Made by a program: the position numbers and the translations under genes. 64,000 nucleotides of DNA from Trichomonas vaginalis G3 (lineage: Eukaryota; Parabasalia; Trichomonadida; Trichomonadidae), in NCBI RefSeq assembly GCF_026262505.1, contig NC_067207.1, positions 8,214,082 through 8,278,081 on the forward strand, in the 5' to 3' direction. The notes below the pieces were generated by a model. That model worked only from the letters and a program-made list of their open reading frames with translations. It had not been told where the DNA came from and did no database searches. This document shows, one piece after another, positions 29,140 through 42,467 of this stretch (positions within the stretch are counted from its first letter, which is position 1; every line of letters starts with the position of its first letter).

Positions 29140-30086
29140 AAAAAGGGGATTTGACGGAGTCAAATCCCCGCTCGCAAAAAGTGGACTTTACATGTCAAAT
29201 TTTATATGCATGTAATGTCCACTTTTATGAGTTTTAGGAAGGAATTGGAAGCCATGAGTTACTGACATTTCATCAGTATCTCATAGCCTCCAATTCCTTC
29301 TTAAAATGGGAGAAACTTTGTCCGAATAGTTTAACATTCGGACAAAGTTTCTCCCATTTTAAGAAGGAATTGGAGGGTAAGAGATATACCATATGAATGT
29401 ATATCTCTTACCCTCCAATTCCTTCTAGAAAGTGTCCAAACTTTGGGTTAATTGCAAACTATTAACCCAAAGTTTGGACACTTTCAAGTGGAGATGGAAG
29501 GCTTTGGGGTATATATTAATACAATATACCTCAAAGCCTTCCATCTCCACTACAAATGGGAGAAACTTTGTCCGAATAGTTTAACATTCGACAAAGTTTC
29601 TCCCATCTTTCAATGTAATTGCTACCTGTGAGGTACTGACTTGAAGTCAGTGCTTCACAGGTAGCAATATCCAAAAATTTAAAAACATTTTATCAGTTCG
29701 TTAAAGAACTAGAGCCTCCTAGGTACTGAACCAGAATCAGTGCCTAGGGGACTCTAGTGATCTATATAAATCTGAGAAACTTTGAGGAAATTGTTCGACA
29801 TTTCCTCAAAGTTTCTCAGCAATTTAGCGAGGAATGTTCGTTATCGTGTAGATATTTATAATATATACATGATAACAAACATTCTCCGCTAAAAGATGTA
29901 AAATCTTATAAGAAATGATTGCAAAAGAATAACAAATTGCAACAAATTTTATATGAAACTGAACCTTATGAGGTAGTGATTCAAGATCACCGCCTCATAA
30001 GATTCAGTTTCAATCTCAAGTATCTCAAAAGTAAGGCTCTATTTTTTGCCATGTAAAGTGTCACTTTACTGTCAAACCGTTTTTAT
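29140..30086. repeat. Hairpin array (copy B)
   Basis: A position x in A maps to about 36633-x or 36634-x. It has the same 13 hairpins. Two differences from A are visible: one base lost in an arm of hairpin 6 (near 29591) and one G-to-A-type change in hairpin 2 (near 29883). Confidence 0.85.
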
Positions 30087-30617
30087 CGTTTTCGTTTACA
30101 ACATTTTCATCCTTCGGGATCCATATGATTTTGGCTTCTGTTGCATATTGAAACCAAGACTCGTCCCCTGTTACTAAAAAGCGAAACTTCTTGGATTGAT
30201 ACGCACCCAATATAGAGAGGAGCTCTTTCGAAGATTGGACTCTAGATTTTTTTTGAACTGAATTAAGGTTGTGCGGAACCCAACGTGTATACGCTAGTTT
30301 GTAGTTCAAATAATTGTGCAGATAATAACTGACTGTTGTACGTGGTATCTTTGTCATCTCCTCTATCCTTCTAAGTGATGCTCTTGGGTCTTCATCTAGC
30401 GCTTGAAGAATTGCTTTGATTTTTCTTTGATCCGGCGATTTTTTGTCAATTTTTATGATGGGCGCCTTTTTGTTCATGAAGTGATACATCCTAACATGAT
30501 ACGTTACAGTGGAATAGCTAGGAGCATCCATACCGAAGCATTTTACCAATGTCTCGTAGATTTTTTTACAGTCTTTGCATTTTTTGCAAGAGCGAGGATG
30601 TTTTCTTTATGATTCAT
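30061..30617 (-). pseudogene. Mariner transposase, N-terminal piece (copy B)
   Basis: Carries the helix-turn-helix regions and GDESW motif, with the same seven-A run that shifts the frame near the start. Confidence 0.85.
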
Positions 30618-30826
30618 TAAAAAAATGAAAAAAATCCCGCCAAAATTTCCCGCGAAACCGCCTCTTGTCTCAAAATTCATTTTATATCCCGGCATGGCGC
30701 CAAAATACAACATACTCATCATATACATATATTCATATTTTTTATTATATATTTATAATCAGCATATATCTCCTTTAATAGTCTCATATAGAGCGCTGTG
30801 CTAAACGCACCTTTGGACACCCTATA

Positions 30827-31005
30827 TATTATACACATGTATTGATATTACTATTTTTGTATATTTTAAGAGAAAATTATATTCTCCTAAAGTGAAAACA
30901 ATTTTCCAAATTGCAGCTCCTTCAAAGATTTCTGAAGACTCAACGGTTAAAATTACAGTTTCTATCACAGATCCAGCTGGTCAAACTGCTACCTCTTTAT
31001 ATTAA
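30827..31005 (+). pseudogene. Surface-protein C-terminal remnant (copy B)
   Basis: It is open from the mariner edge to TAA 31003-31005 (ITVSITDPAGQTATSLY). Same remnant as 5628-5806. Confidence 0.4.
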
Positions 31006-31426
31006 TATAATATTTATTTTGATATATTTTTTAGTTTAACTTTTTTTCTTTGATAAATATTTTATTTTATATTTTAAACCCTTTATTTTTTAATTAAATC
31101 ATGTCTTGTAAATCAAATTACAACATGGCAAACTTTTGATTCGATATATATAGTTTACGTAACAAGTGATAGCTCCATTAGAAAGCTGAGTTTTGAAAAT
31201 TACAATACATAGCATATCATTTCCAGACTTTCCCACTTTATTTTTTTTTTATTTTTTTTTAAAATGTTTCGTAATTTCAGGATGCTTTTCCCCTTTAACT
31301 TTGTTAAATGCGTAATTTTTTTCTATCTGACAACTGGCTTGAAAGATCATTGAAAATGCGATATAAACAATTTCATTTTTTTTCGACTTTTTTTTATAAA
31401 TAAAGAAAATAAATATACAAATAAAA
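31006..31426. other. AT-rich flank, no gene seen (copy B)
   Basis: Intergenic between the convergent remnant and VPS16. It has only A/T-rich sequence and homopolymer runs. Confidence 0.6.
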
Positions 31427-33653
31427 TTATTTCTTAATTATTTTGTCATATTTGACAATTATATCCTGTCTCAAAGTATCCAAATCCGCAAACTGTGTTG
31501 CGTATCTCGAAGTGTCTTCGTCGTACGGCTTAATTACATCAGCCCTATCCAAGAACATCATCAAATGAAACGCGAGAGCTTTGTATTTTATCTGCATCAA
31601 AATTGCCAAAGCAGGATGGAAATCTCTTATTGATATGAACAGCAACAAAGCGTTCATTGCATTTCCAGTATCCAAGAAGTGGTGGGCGGCTCTTCTCAAC
31701 AAACTCTTCGACTCATTCGAAAACTCTTCCAATTTGCAGACTTCGACAGAATCTTCCCATCTTCCGTTGTCCTGAAGATATCTTGCGGCAGAAAGATTAG
31801 CGCCAGCTAAATGCATCAATATACAGCCTTCTATAAATCTGTGCTGTGCAAAAAGTGGAACAGCGGTTGTTATCAAAAATTCTGTCACGTTTTGTGGCAA
31901 AATTTTATCTTCGTAACCGAGAAGCAACGCCGAACAAATGCTTGCCACTATTGTGAACTCGCTTTTGTTGGAGAGACTCTTGAAAACTTCGACAGCTCCT
32001 CTTCTATCACCCATTCTGAACTTGAACAACAAGTTGAAAATGGCAGAAATCGGAGTATCTGCAGGAGAAAACAGAGAAGATTGAATCCTCAACGCGGAAA
32101 CAACTTCTTCTTTCCCTCCAAACATGGAATGCCGTGCTTGCAACCTCGGACCTCCCAAACTACGTGAAACACACTTCCAAATAATGGAATCAGTTGGAAA
32201 TCCATGGTCATTAGCTATCTCAGCTATTTGAAGTGCTTCTGACCATGTTCCTGTAGTAGGATTCGTTAATAATTGCTCACCCATAAGCTCTAACCGTTGC
32301 TGGGCGGTTTTTAGCGGTTTTAAGAGGGCAGGTGAAGTGATTCTTTTTACAGATCTCCAGTCTCTTGCAATAACGAATTTCACGGCTTCGTCATTGAGCG
32401 GGGAGACGAGGACGAGTCCATTTCCTGTTACAGCGAATGAGGAAACAGAAAAAGGACAACTTTCCACTTTTTCAAGTGAAAAACCAAATTTTCCGTCTCT
32501 CGCGTGTACGTACAATCCGCTGGATGATCTCTCGAACTCTATCCTGTCTATGTCGATGAAAGGAGAGTATGTTTGCTTCGATGTACCGAAAGCAAAGTCG
32601 TAAAACATAATTACGCCGTCTGTGTCAGCAGTTATGATGCAATCGCCTTTCCAAGCAAGACAAGTTGTCCTGGAGTTCTCCCGTGAGTTACGCAGCCTCA
32701 GAACAGGCATCTGTGCTATGCCGTTCTTGTATGTGTAGACTTGGATTTCTCCGGTAGATAATAATACGGCGAAATTGGGAGTATCGCCTTGGAAACATGT
32801 TGCTGGTATTCTGGATACTTGGACTGCAACAGCGGTGATGGATGTTTGAAGAGTCATCGGCTTTTGTTTGACATCATAAAAAATACCAAGGTCGTATTTG
32901 CCGTGGACGAAAACGCCGAGCTCCTCTGAACATATTAGGTCTGTGGCAGGGCCAAGGCGAGTGTGGATTGGAATAACTTGGCGCTTGGGAAGATTTATTG
33001 ATCCACACTCGGTTTTTGAGTACCACAGAAGGACATCTTTGGTAAGGAACTTGATCTTTTCAATGGATGTGCTGGATGCAAGGTAGTTCTGTGTGTATTT
33101 CCCTTCTGAAACGTCTGCGAAAATTATCTTTCCGGTTGGAGTGCCGAAAGCAAGGATTCCGTCGTAGAAATCGTAACAGGTTGGTATCTGTGGTATAATT
33201 TGAGACTGCGCGATGACGTAAGGTATATCATCTTTTATGGCAAACATAACTAAGCCATTTGATGGAGAGAACGCGATGTATCGCTCGGGAAGTGCACGGT
33301 TACATGCAGCGGATAGTGGTAAATACTTCGATTTTAAGTCAAACAGCTCTCTTTTCAATTTTATTGTTCCTGATTTTGTAAAAATGTAGTCTTCGTTACA
33401 GATATAGATACTGAGTGACGAGTCTTGACCATAAACTGTAATTTCGTTGTCATTTGTTAAAGAAGGAAGCAGTTTATGGAAAGATGATTGGGATGATTCA
33501 TCGATTACAAGATTTCGGCCAGATTTGGTCGCTATGTTAAACGTAAGTATTTTTCCTTCAAGCATAATTAATAAAATATTACTAATATGGGGATGATGTT
33601 GAATTTCTACGATTTTTTCTGATTTATCTAAAGTATGGGATTGAGATTGGAGA
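31427..33653 (-). CDS. VPS16: VPS16, C-terminal three quarters (copy B), cut by gap
   Basis: Runs from the gap to TAA at 31427. It includes the end of the propeller and the whole helical C-terminal region. The 859 bp next to the gap repeat 17522-18380. Confidence 0.8.
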
Positions 33654-33753
33654 NNNNNNNNNNNNNNNNNNNNNNNNNNNNNNNNNNNNNNNNNNNNNNN
33701 NNNNNNNNNNNNNNNNNNNNNNNNNNNNNNNNNNNNNNNNNNNNNNNNNNNNN
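33654..33753. other. Assembly gap, 100 N
   Basis: A run of 100 N. Orientation of the unit switches across it. Confidence 0.99.
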
Positions 33754-35461
33754 CGGAAAGATAATTTTCGCAGACGTTTCAGAAGGGAAATACACACAGA
33801 ACTACCTTGCATCCAGCACATCCATTGAAAAGATCAAGTTCCTTACCAAAGATGTCCTTCTGTGGTACTCAAAAACCGAGTGTGGATCAATAAATCTTCC
33901 CAAGCGCCAAGTTATTCCAATCCACACTCGCCTTGGCCCTGCCACAGACCTAATATGTTCAGAGGAGCTCGGCGTTTTCGTCCACGGCAAATACGACCTT
34001 GGTATTTTTTATGATGTCAAACAAAAGCCGATGACTCTTCAAACATCCATCACCGCTGTTGCAGTCCAAGTATCCAGAATACCAGCAACATGTTTCCAAG
34101 GCGATACTCCCAATTTCGCCGTATTATTATCTACCGGAGAAATCCAAGTCTACACATACAAGAACGGCATAGCACAGATGCCTGTTCTGAGGCTGCGTAA
34201 CTCACGGGAGAACTCCAGGACAACTTGTCTTGCTTGGAAAGGCGATTGCATCATAACTGCTGACACAGACGGCGTAATTATGTTTTACGACTTTGCTTTC
34301 GGTACATCGAAGCAAACATACTCTCCTTTCATCGACATAGACAGGATAGAGTTCGAGAGATCATCCAGCGGATTGTACGTACACGCGAGAGACGGAAAAT
34401 TTGGTTTTTCACTTGAAAAAGTGGAAAGTTGTCCTTTTTCTGTTTCCTCATTCGCTGTAACAGGAAATGGACTCGTCCTCGTCTCCCCGCTCAATGACGA
34501 AGCCGTGAAATTCGTTATTGCAAGAGACTGGAGATCTGTAAAAAGAATCACTTCACCTGCCCTCTTAAAACCGCTAAAAACCGCCCAGCAACGGTTAGAG
34601 CTTATGGGTGAGCAATTATTAACGAATCCTACTACAGGAACATGGTCAGAAGCACTTCAAATAGCTGAGATAGCTAATGACCATGGATTTCCAACTGATT
34701 CCATTATTTGGAAGTGTGTTTCACGTAGTTTGGGAGGTCCGAGGTTGCAAGCACGGCATTCCATGTTTGGAGGGAAAGAAGAAGTTGTTTCCGCGTTGAG
34801 GATTCAATCTTCTCTGTTTTCTCCTGCAGATACTCCGATTTCTGCCATTTTCAACTTGTTGTTCAAGTTCAGAATGGGTGATAGAAGAGGAGCTGTCGAA
34901 GTTTTCAAGAGTCTCTCCAACAAAAGCGAGTTCACAATAGTGGCAAGCATTTGTTCGGCGTTGCTTCTCGGTTACGAAGATAAAATTTTGCCACAAAACG
35001 TGACAGAATTTTTGATAACAACCGCTGTTCCACTTTTTGCACAGCACAGATTTATAGAAGGCTGTATATTGATGCATTTAGCTGGCGCTAATCTTTCTGC
35101 CGCAAGATATCTTCAGGACAACGGAAGATGGGAAGATTCTGTCGAAGTCTGCAAATTGGAAGAGTTTTCGAATGAGTCGAAGAGTTTGTTGAGAAGAGCC
35201 GCCCACCACTTCTTGGATACTGGAAATGCAATGAACGCTTTGTTGCTGTTCATATCAATAAGAGATTTCCATCCTGCTTTGGCAATTTTGATGCAGATAA
35301 AATACAAAGCTCTCGCGTTTCATTTGATGATGTTCTTGGATAGGGCTGATGTAATTAAGCCGTACGACGAAGACACTTCGAGATACGCAACACAGTTTGC
35401 GGATTTGGATACTTTGAGACAGGATATAATTGTCAAATATGACAAAATAATTAAGAAATAA
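33754..35461 (+). CDS. VPS16: VPS16, C-terminal part (copy C)
   Basis: Corresponds to 3498-5205 at a constant offset of 30256. It lacks the first 366 or so codons. The C-terminal helical region is complete. Confidence 0.8.
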
Positions 35462-35883
35462 TTTTATTTGTATATTTTATTTTCTTTATTTATAAAAAAA
35501 AGTCGAAAAAAAATGAAATTGTTTATATCGCATTTTCAATGATCTTTCAAGCCAGTTGTCAGATAGAAAAAAATTACGCATTTAACAAAGTTAAAGGGGA
35601 AAAGCATCCTGAAATTACGAAACATTTTAAAAAAAAATAAAAAAAAAATAAAGTGGGAAAGTCTGGAAATGATATGCTATGTATTGTAATTTTCAAAACT
35701 CAGCTTTCTAATGGAGCTATCACTTGTTACGTAAACTATATATATCGAATCAAAAGTTTGCCATGTTGTAATTTGATTTACAAGACATGATTTAATTAAA
35801 AAATAAAGGGTTTAAAATATAAAATAAAATATTTATCAAAGAAAAAAAGTTAAACTAAAAAATATATCAAAATAAATATTATA
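35462..35883. other. AT-rich flank, no gene seen (copy C)
   Basis: Same sequence as 5206-5627; nothing further recognised. Confidence 0.6.
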
Positions 35884-36062
35884 TTAATATAAAGAGGTAG
35901 CAGTTTGACCAGCTGGATCTGTGATAGAAACTGTAATTTTAACCGTTGAGTCTTCAGAAATCTTTGAAGGAGCTGCAATTTGGAAAATTGTTTTCACTTT
36001 AGGAGAATATAATTTTCTCTTAAAATATACAAAAATAGTAATATCAATACATGTGTATAATA
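35884..36062 (-). pseudogene. Surface-protein C-terminal remnant (copy C)
   Basis: Same fragment as 5628-5806, ending against the mariner. Confidence 0.4.
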
Positions 36063-36271
36063 TATAGGGTGTCCAAAGGTGCGTTTAGCACAGCGCTCTA
36101 TATGAGACTATTAAAGGAGATATATGCTGATTATAAATATATAATAAAAAATATGAATATATGTATATGATGAGTATGTTGTATTTTGGCGCCATGCCGG
36201 GATATAAAATGAATTTTGAGACAAGAGGCGGTTTCGCGGGAAATTTTGGCGGGATTTTTTTCATTTTTTTA

Positions 36272-36828
36272 ATGAATCATAAAGAAAACATCCTCGCTCT
36301 TGCAAAAAATGCAAAGACTGTAAAAAAATCTACGAGACATTGGTAAAATGCTTCGGTATGGATGCTCCTAGCTATTCCACTGTAACGTATCATGTTAGGA
36401 TGTATCACTTCATGAACAAAAAGGCGCCCATCATAAAAATTGACAAAAAATCGCCGGATCAAAGAAAAATCAAAGCAATTCTTCAAGCGCTAGATGAAGA
36501 CCCAAGAGCATCACTTAGAAGGATAGAGGAGATGACAAAGATACCACGTACAACAGTCAGTTATTATCTGCACAATTATTTGAACTACAAACTAGCGTAT
36601 ACACGTTGGGTTCCGCACAACCTTAATTCAGTTCAAAAAAAATCTAGAGTCCAATCTTCGAAAGAGCTCCTCTCTATATTGGGTGCGTATCAATCCAAGA
36701 AGTTTCGCTTTTTAGTAACAGGGGACGAGTCTTGGTTTCAATATGCAACAGAAGCCAAAATCATATGGATCCCGAAGGATGAAAATGTTGTAAACGAAAA
36801 CGATAAAAACGGTTTGACAGTAAAGTGA
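36272..36828 (+). pseudogene. Mariner transposase, N-terminal piece (copy C)
   Basis: Matches 6016-6572, with the same A-run shift and the same foreign tail from the array. Confidence 0.85.
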
Positions 36829-37750
36829 CACTTTACATGGCAAAAAATAGAGCCTTACTTTTGAGATACTTGAGATTGAAACTGAATCTTATGAGGCGGT
36901 GATCTTGAATCACTACCTCATAAGGTTCAGTTTCATATAAAATTTGTTGCAATTTGTTATTCTTTTGCAATCATTTCTTATAAGATTTTACATCTTTTAG
37001 CGGGGAATGTTTGTTATCATGTATATATTATAAATATCTACACGATAACGAACATTCCTCGCTAAATTGCTGAGAAACTTTGAGGAAATGTCGAACAATT
37101 TCCTCAAAGTTTCTCAGATTTATATAGATCACTAGAGTCCCCTAGGCACTGATTCTGGTTCAGTACCTAGGAGGCTCTAGTTCTTTAACGAACTGATAAA
37201 ATGTTTTTAAATTTTTGGATATTGCTACCTGTGAAGCACTGACTTCAAGTCAGTACCTCACAGGTAGCAATTACATTGAAAGATGGGAGAAACTTTGTCC
37301 GAATGTTAAACTATTCGGACAAAGTTTCTCCCATTTGTAGTGGAGATGGAAGGCTTTGAGGTATATTGTATTAATATATACCCCAAAGCCTTCCATCTCC
37401 ACTTGAAAGTGTCCAAACTTTGGGTTAATAGTTTGCAATTAACCCAAAGTTTGGACACTTTCTAGAAGGAATTGGAGGGTAAGAGATATACATTCATATG
37501 GTATATCTCTTACCCTCCAATTCCTTCTTAAAATGGGAGAAACTTTGTCCGAATGTTAAACTATTCGGACAAAGTTTCTCCCATTTTAAGAAGGAATTGG
37601 AGGCTATGAGATACTGATGAAATGTCAGTAACTCATGGCTTCCAATTCCTTCCTAAAACTCATAAAAGTGGACATTACATGCATATAAAATTTGACATGT
37701 AAAGTCCACTTTTTGCGAGCGGGGATTTGACTCCGTCAAATCCCCTTTTT
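36803..37750. repeat. Hairpin array (copy C)
   Basis: Add 30256 to the coordinates of the copy A hairpins. I saw no difference from copy A. Confidence 0.85.
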
Positions 37751-38267
37751 CGTTTACGAGAAAAATCCGCAAACATTCCCGAAGAAAAAAATTGACACAC
37801 CAATGATGATGTTGTCGGTTTTTTGGGGCGTAAATGACATCATCGCAATTGATATTCTTCAAAAACCTAATACGATGAATGCTCAGTATCTAATTGACAA
37901 TGTTCTTACTCAAATTATCAATTCTGATGAGTTTGAGAAATCCAAACAACAAAAACAAAAGTTTGCAATTCATTTTGATAATTCAAGAGTTCACAAAAGT
38001 CATAAGGTAATGAATTACTTGGTGGAAAACAATGTCAAAGTTGTTCCAAACCCAATTTATTCACCTGATATTGCACCCTCTGACTTTTATTTATTCGGCA
38101 CGCTAAAAAAGAGAGCTGAAGGACGCGAATTCGCGAGTCCAGATGATCTTGAAAATTTTGTAAGAGAGCAATTTGAGCAATTTTCTCATGATGATTTAAA
38201 GCGTGTCTTTCAAGCCTGGATCGATCGCTGCGAACGCGTGATTGAATCCAATGGTGATTATATTTAA
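37751..38267 (+). pseudogene. Mariner transposase, C-terminal piece (copy C)
   Basis: Matches 7495-8011, with the last two catalytic Asp 34 residues apart. Confidence 0.87.
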
Positions 38268-38513
38268 ATAAACTTTATATATATGTAACTTGTTTATTTC
38301 TATTCGCAGTATTCAGGTTTGTGCTAAACACACCTTTGGACACCCTATACTTTAAAACCATCGTGACAAAATTCAAAAACGAAGAGTTCTTCTCTCCAAA
38401 TTTTTTTCAAAATCAAAAAAATGAGATAAAAAAGTACGTTTGGAAAATTCATTTTTAGCATTTTAGGAATTTTCTCACTTTTCTTCCAAATTGACATCCT
38501 TAATTAAATTAAA

Positions 38514-40609
38514 TTACACATTAACACCGGAGCCGGAATCATCTTGGATATCAGATGATGATTTATCTTTAGATGGTTTCCTGCAGAAAACGAAGTAGAT
38601 GATGAGAATAATAAGGATAACAGCAAGAAGAACGCCAATAACAATACCAGCCTTCTGTCCACCAGTAAGTCCACTATTTTCAGGTGTTGGAGTTGGCTTG
38701 GAATCATCAGGGCTTGGTGCAACGTATTGTTGTTTCTGAAGTGAAACCTCTGTTTCAATGATATTGGATTGAGCTTGATCTTTGGATCCAGCTAACCTAA
38801 TTTGAAGTTTAACTTTCCCATCTTCTTTGATATCTTCATACTTTGGAGCTGGAATGTTGAGTAGATATGTTTTGCCTTCGTCGGCATGTAATTTCTTAAT
38901 TGCAGATGGGGTTTCTACTTCAGTTACATTGTCGTCTGGGAGATCTATCCATTTCTGATCTGCATAGAATCTATATTGGAAGTTTCCTGTCTTTGCCTCA
39001 AAGTGTTGTAATGTAACTTTAACTGGAATATATTCACCGGCCTTGAATGGTCCTGTATGATTTTCAGCAACAACAGTTGGCGCAGATAAATATGGAGACT
39101 TTCCAAGAGAATATGTAACATTGCCGGTACCTAACTCGGATGTATGATTGGCGGCGAACTCAACAACAACAAGTAACTTTGTCTTATTATGATCCTCTGG
39201 AGCGTTAACTTTGAAAGTCCATTCTGTCTTGTTCGTGCTTGCTACGGCTGTTGCAGTGCTAACATTTTGTGATGTTTTGACGCTAGTGACAGAGGCGCTG
39301 GAAGCGTTGCTTTCTGTTGCAAAGAGATAATATGTCTTTGTAATATTAAGCTTTTGAGTATGATTTTGGCTGTGTATAAATTGCCTGAAATTACTTCGTT
39401 GCCATCGTTGTAGAACTCTATCGATAACTGGTGTGGAGAGTGTGTCAGAATATGTAACATTGCCGGTACCTAACTCGGATGTATGATTGGCGGCGAACTC
39501 AACAACAACAAGTAACTTTGTCTTATTATGATCCTCTGGAGCGTTAACTTTGAAAGTCCATTCTGTCTTGTTCGTGCTTGCTACGGCTGTTGCAGTGCTA
39601 ACATTTTGTGATGTTTTGACGCTAGTGACAGAGGCGCTGGAAGCTTGCTTTCTGTTGCAAAGAGATAATATGTCTTTGTAATATTTAAGCCTGTTTGAGT
39701 ATGATTTTGGCTGAGTATAAATTGCCTGAAATTACTTCGTTGCCATCGTTGTAAAGAACTCTATCGATAACTGGTGTGGAGAGTGTGTCAGAATATGTAA
39801 CATTGCCGGTACCTAACTGGATTATGATTGGCGGCGAACTCAACAACAACAAGTAACTTTGTCTTATTATGATCCTCTGGAGCGTTAACTTTGAAAGTCC
39901 ATTCTTTCTTGTTCGCTTGCTACGGCTGTTGCAGTGAACATTTTGTGATTTGACGCTAGTGGCAGAGGCGTTGGAAGCTTCGCTTTCTGTTGCAAAGAGA
40001 TAATATGTCTTTGTAATTTTAAGCCTGTTTCGAGTATGATTTTGGCTGTGTATGGATTGCCTGAAATTACTTCGTTGCCATCGTTGTATTGAACACTCTC
40101 GATAACTGGTGTGGGACTGTGGAAGAATATGTAACATTACCGGTACCTAAGTTGGATTTATGATTGGCGGCGAACTCAACAACAACAAGTAACTTTGTCT
40201 TATTATGATCCTCTGGAGCGTTAACTTTGAAAGTCCATTCTACTTGTTCGTATTTATATCCAGTGAAGATAGAATAGAAGTTTGGAGATGGTGTATAGAA
40301 CTTTATACCTCGAACTGAAAAATCTTCTAACTTTGACAATAAGATATCCCAAGCATCTAACATCTTCCTTCCAACTTGTACAACTTTTATTTTCTTAAGT
40401 TTCTGTCTACATTCTTGTTCAGACACTATTGTTGCTCTTGGTTTGTTAAAGACAACATCCCATTCTTTCATGACATAACATTCTGGGGCAGAGTCAACAT
40501 AAATGACTAAACGTTTCAAATTCTCGACTGCTTTGTTATAGTCTCGAAATGGACACATATTTCTGAATGCTTGGAAGTCATAAAAATCTGAAACATCTAT
40601 TCTGTACAT
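38514..40609 (-). pseudogene. Maverick-surface fusion gene (copy C, frame broken)
   Basis: Same as 8258-10353: three full repeats and a partial, membrane anchor near 38585-38650, and several frame breaks in the repeat zone. Confidence 0.6.
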
Positions 40610-40637
40610 TTTTTTATAAAAATAAAAAAAAATTTTT

Positions 40638-41444
40638 TTATTCTTGAGCTTGTTGTTCCATTTGTTCCATTTGTTGCATTTGTTGTTCTTGAGCTATTTG
40701 TTGTTGAAGTTGTTCTTGTAATACAATACTTTCACCAGTTGCATCTTCCAATTCGAAACTTTCTGCCGTCATTGACAAATACATAGGACATAAAAGTTTT
40801 ACAGGAACAAAGTTTGCGTCAACTAAGGTTAAGTTTATGTTTGCTAAAGTGTTTGAGTTTACTAAAGCTGAAAACTCTGCATTCGAATGAACAATAGGCA
40901 AACCAGCAGAGAAAGTATTGTTTATACGCATAAGTATCTTTTGGTCATAATAGTTTCTGTCGACATTCGAATAACACTTTGAACCTAAGTTTGAAACAAT
41001 ATATAAGATTGGTGTGCTTAAAGTCAATGGAACAGACATTCCTTGTATGACACCTTTTCCTGTTATAGGAAACTGTTGGTAGTAAAAACCAGATATAAGT
41101 TTTGTATTATAACTCATATCGTTTATAGTAAACTCAGTCGGACATCCAAACATAATGAAACCTGCTCTAGTTGCAGCACATGTTACACCCGTCCTTAAAG
41201 TATTAAATAAGTCAACAAAACCTGTTGGTGGTATATCTGAGTAAGTATCTTCAAAGGAGTATTTTTTACCATTCACAACAATAAAGTCTTCTGGTGTCAA
41301 AAGAGCAAAACAGGCTTTAGTCGTCATTGTGTTTAAGGTTAGTTTACAATATCGTCCTTGAGGACTTTGTAAGTTTGTTGTTATAGAATTATATGACTCA
41401 GGGTTTTTAGTCGTAATAGTATAAACCATTATGTCTTCTGCCAT
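40638..41444 (-). CDS. Maverick minor capsid-like protein (copy C)
   Basis: Open 268-aa frame identical to copy A. Confidence 0.5.
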   Translation of the reverse strand: MAEDIMVYTITTKNPESYNSITTNLQSPQGRYCKLTLNTMTTKACFALLTPEDFIVVNGKKYSFEDTYSDIPPTGFVDLFNTLRTGVTCAATRAGFIMFGCPTEFTINDMSYNTKLISGFYYQQFPITGKGVIQGMSVPLTLSTPILYIVSNLGSKCYSNVDRNYYDQKILMRINNTFSAGLPIVHSNAEFSALVNSNTLANINLTLVDANFVPVKLLCPMYLSMTAESFELEDATGESIVLQEQLQQQIAQEQQMQQMEQMEQQAQE

Positions 41445-41448
41445 TTAC

Positions 41449-42030
41449 TTAGCAAATAAATTTTAATGAAATGTTGTGGTCGTCAAATATTTTTATAACG
41501 TCTGGGAAACTATATTTTAAGTTCAACGTTTCACCTCCTTTCATAACGTATATCTTGTCAATGACATTATATGAAACACCACAGCAACTAATGTCGGGTT
41601 CTATTTCTTTGATGTTTATATCGTCTGCCTCTGTCAAAAGTTTCAATAGTTCTTTCAAAACTTCATGAGGTGCAATGACATATGAGTTCACTTTTACAGG
41701 GTTGTGTTCGACCAAGTTTAACATTATACTTAAAGCTTGACAAATCTTCTCCTGAGTTTTAAGTTTGTCTTTCAGTTGTTGGTAGTCGTTTCGAATATCT
41801 GCAACAGAACTTAAGTCTCTGCTAACTTCAGGATATGTTGGTTGTTCTTTTACAGGAACTATTGTTATACCATCTTCGTCTTCGTATGGTTTCCCCACTT
41901 CAACATCTCTGTCTTTGACATTGACAACAACACTTTGACTGTTTGTTTGAGTTGGTGAATTTAACTTCACATCTGCCACCGCCATTAAACCTTTTGAAAC
42001 ACTTACACTTCTATTTTTCGGAAATGACAT
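41449..42030 (-). CDS. Maverick 193-aa protein (copy C)
   Basis: Open frame from ATG 42030, identical to copy A. Confidence 0.5.
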   Translation of the reverse strand: MSFPKNRSVSVSKGLMAVADVKLNSPTQTNSQSVVVNVKDRDVEVGKPYEDEDGITIVPVKEQPTYPEVSRDLSSVADIRNDYQQLKDKLKTQEKICQALSIMLNLVEHNPVKVNSYVIAPHEVLKELLKLLTEADDINIKEIEPDISCCGVSYNVIDKIYVMKGGETLNLKYSFPDVIKIFDDHNISLKFIC

Positions 42031-42048
42031 TTTACTTAGAATAAAAAG

Positions 42049-42467
42049 ATGGACGTATTCAGATATCTCTTCGAATTGAAGCAAAACAAAGTTTACACAC
42101 ACAAACAATACAAATACATTGACAGAATAGTTCTTTACACAAACAATGGAAAATGTTATAGAATAGCAGTCTTTGCTGAACCTAAATATTTCATAAAGCA
42201 AAGAAAGTTGGTATAACTGAAATGGTGAAAGTTCTTGAAGCAGACAAAAATATAACTTCAAAACTTACAGATATTTCTAAAGGAAAGTTTATAATACAAT
42301 ATTATGTCAAAACTGGCGTACTGTCAATATTTGACGGAGAGAAGTCAGTTCAAGAACAACTTACTGACCTGCTGCCAAAATCTGCTCGATGGAAGCTGTC
42401 GTTATGCCAATCTGAGGAGCCCCAGCAGGTTTCATCGAACGAATTTTCAAAAGAGCATCTTCCGTGA
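42049..42467 (+). pseudogene. Small divergent Maverick gene (copy C)
   Basis: Matches 11793-12211; looks broken. Confidence 0.4.

Larger units (their letters stand above)
28543..30824 (-). mobile_element. Tc1/mariner with hairpin array, copy B
   Basis: Same element as 5809-8091 in the opposite orientation, with both 28-bp TIRs (28543-28570 and 30797-30824) and flanking TA. One base shorter than copy A because of a missing base in hairpin 6. Confidence 0.9.
36065..38347 (+). mobile_element. Tc1/mariner with hairpin array, copy C
   Basis: Collinear with 5809-8091; both TIRs (36065-36092, 38320-38347) and TA flanks are present. Confidence 0.9.
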
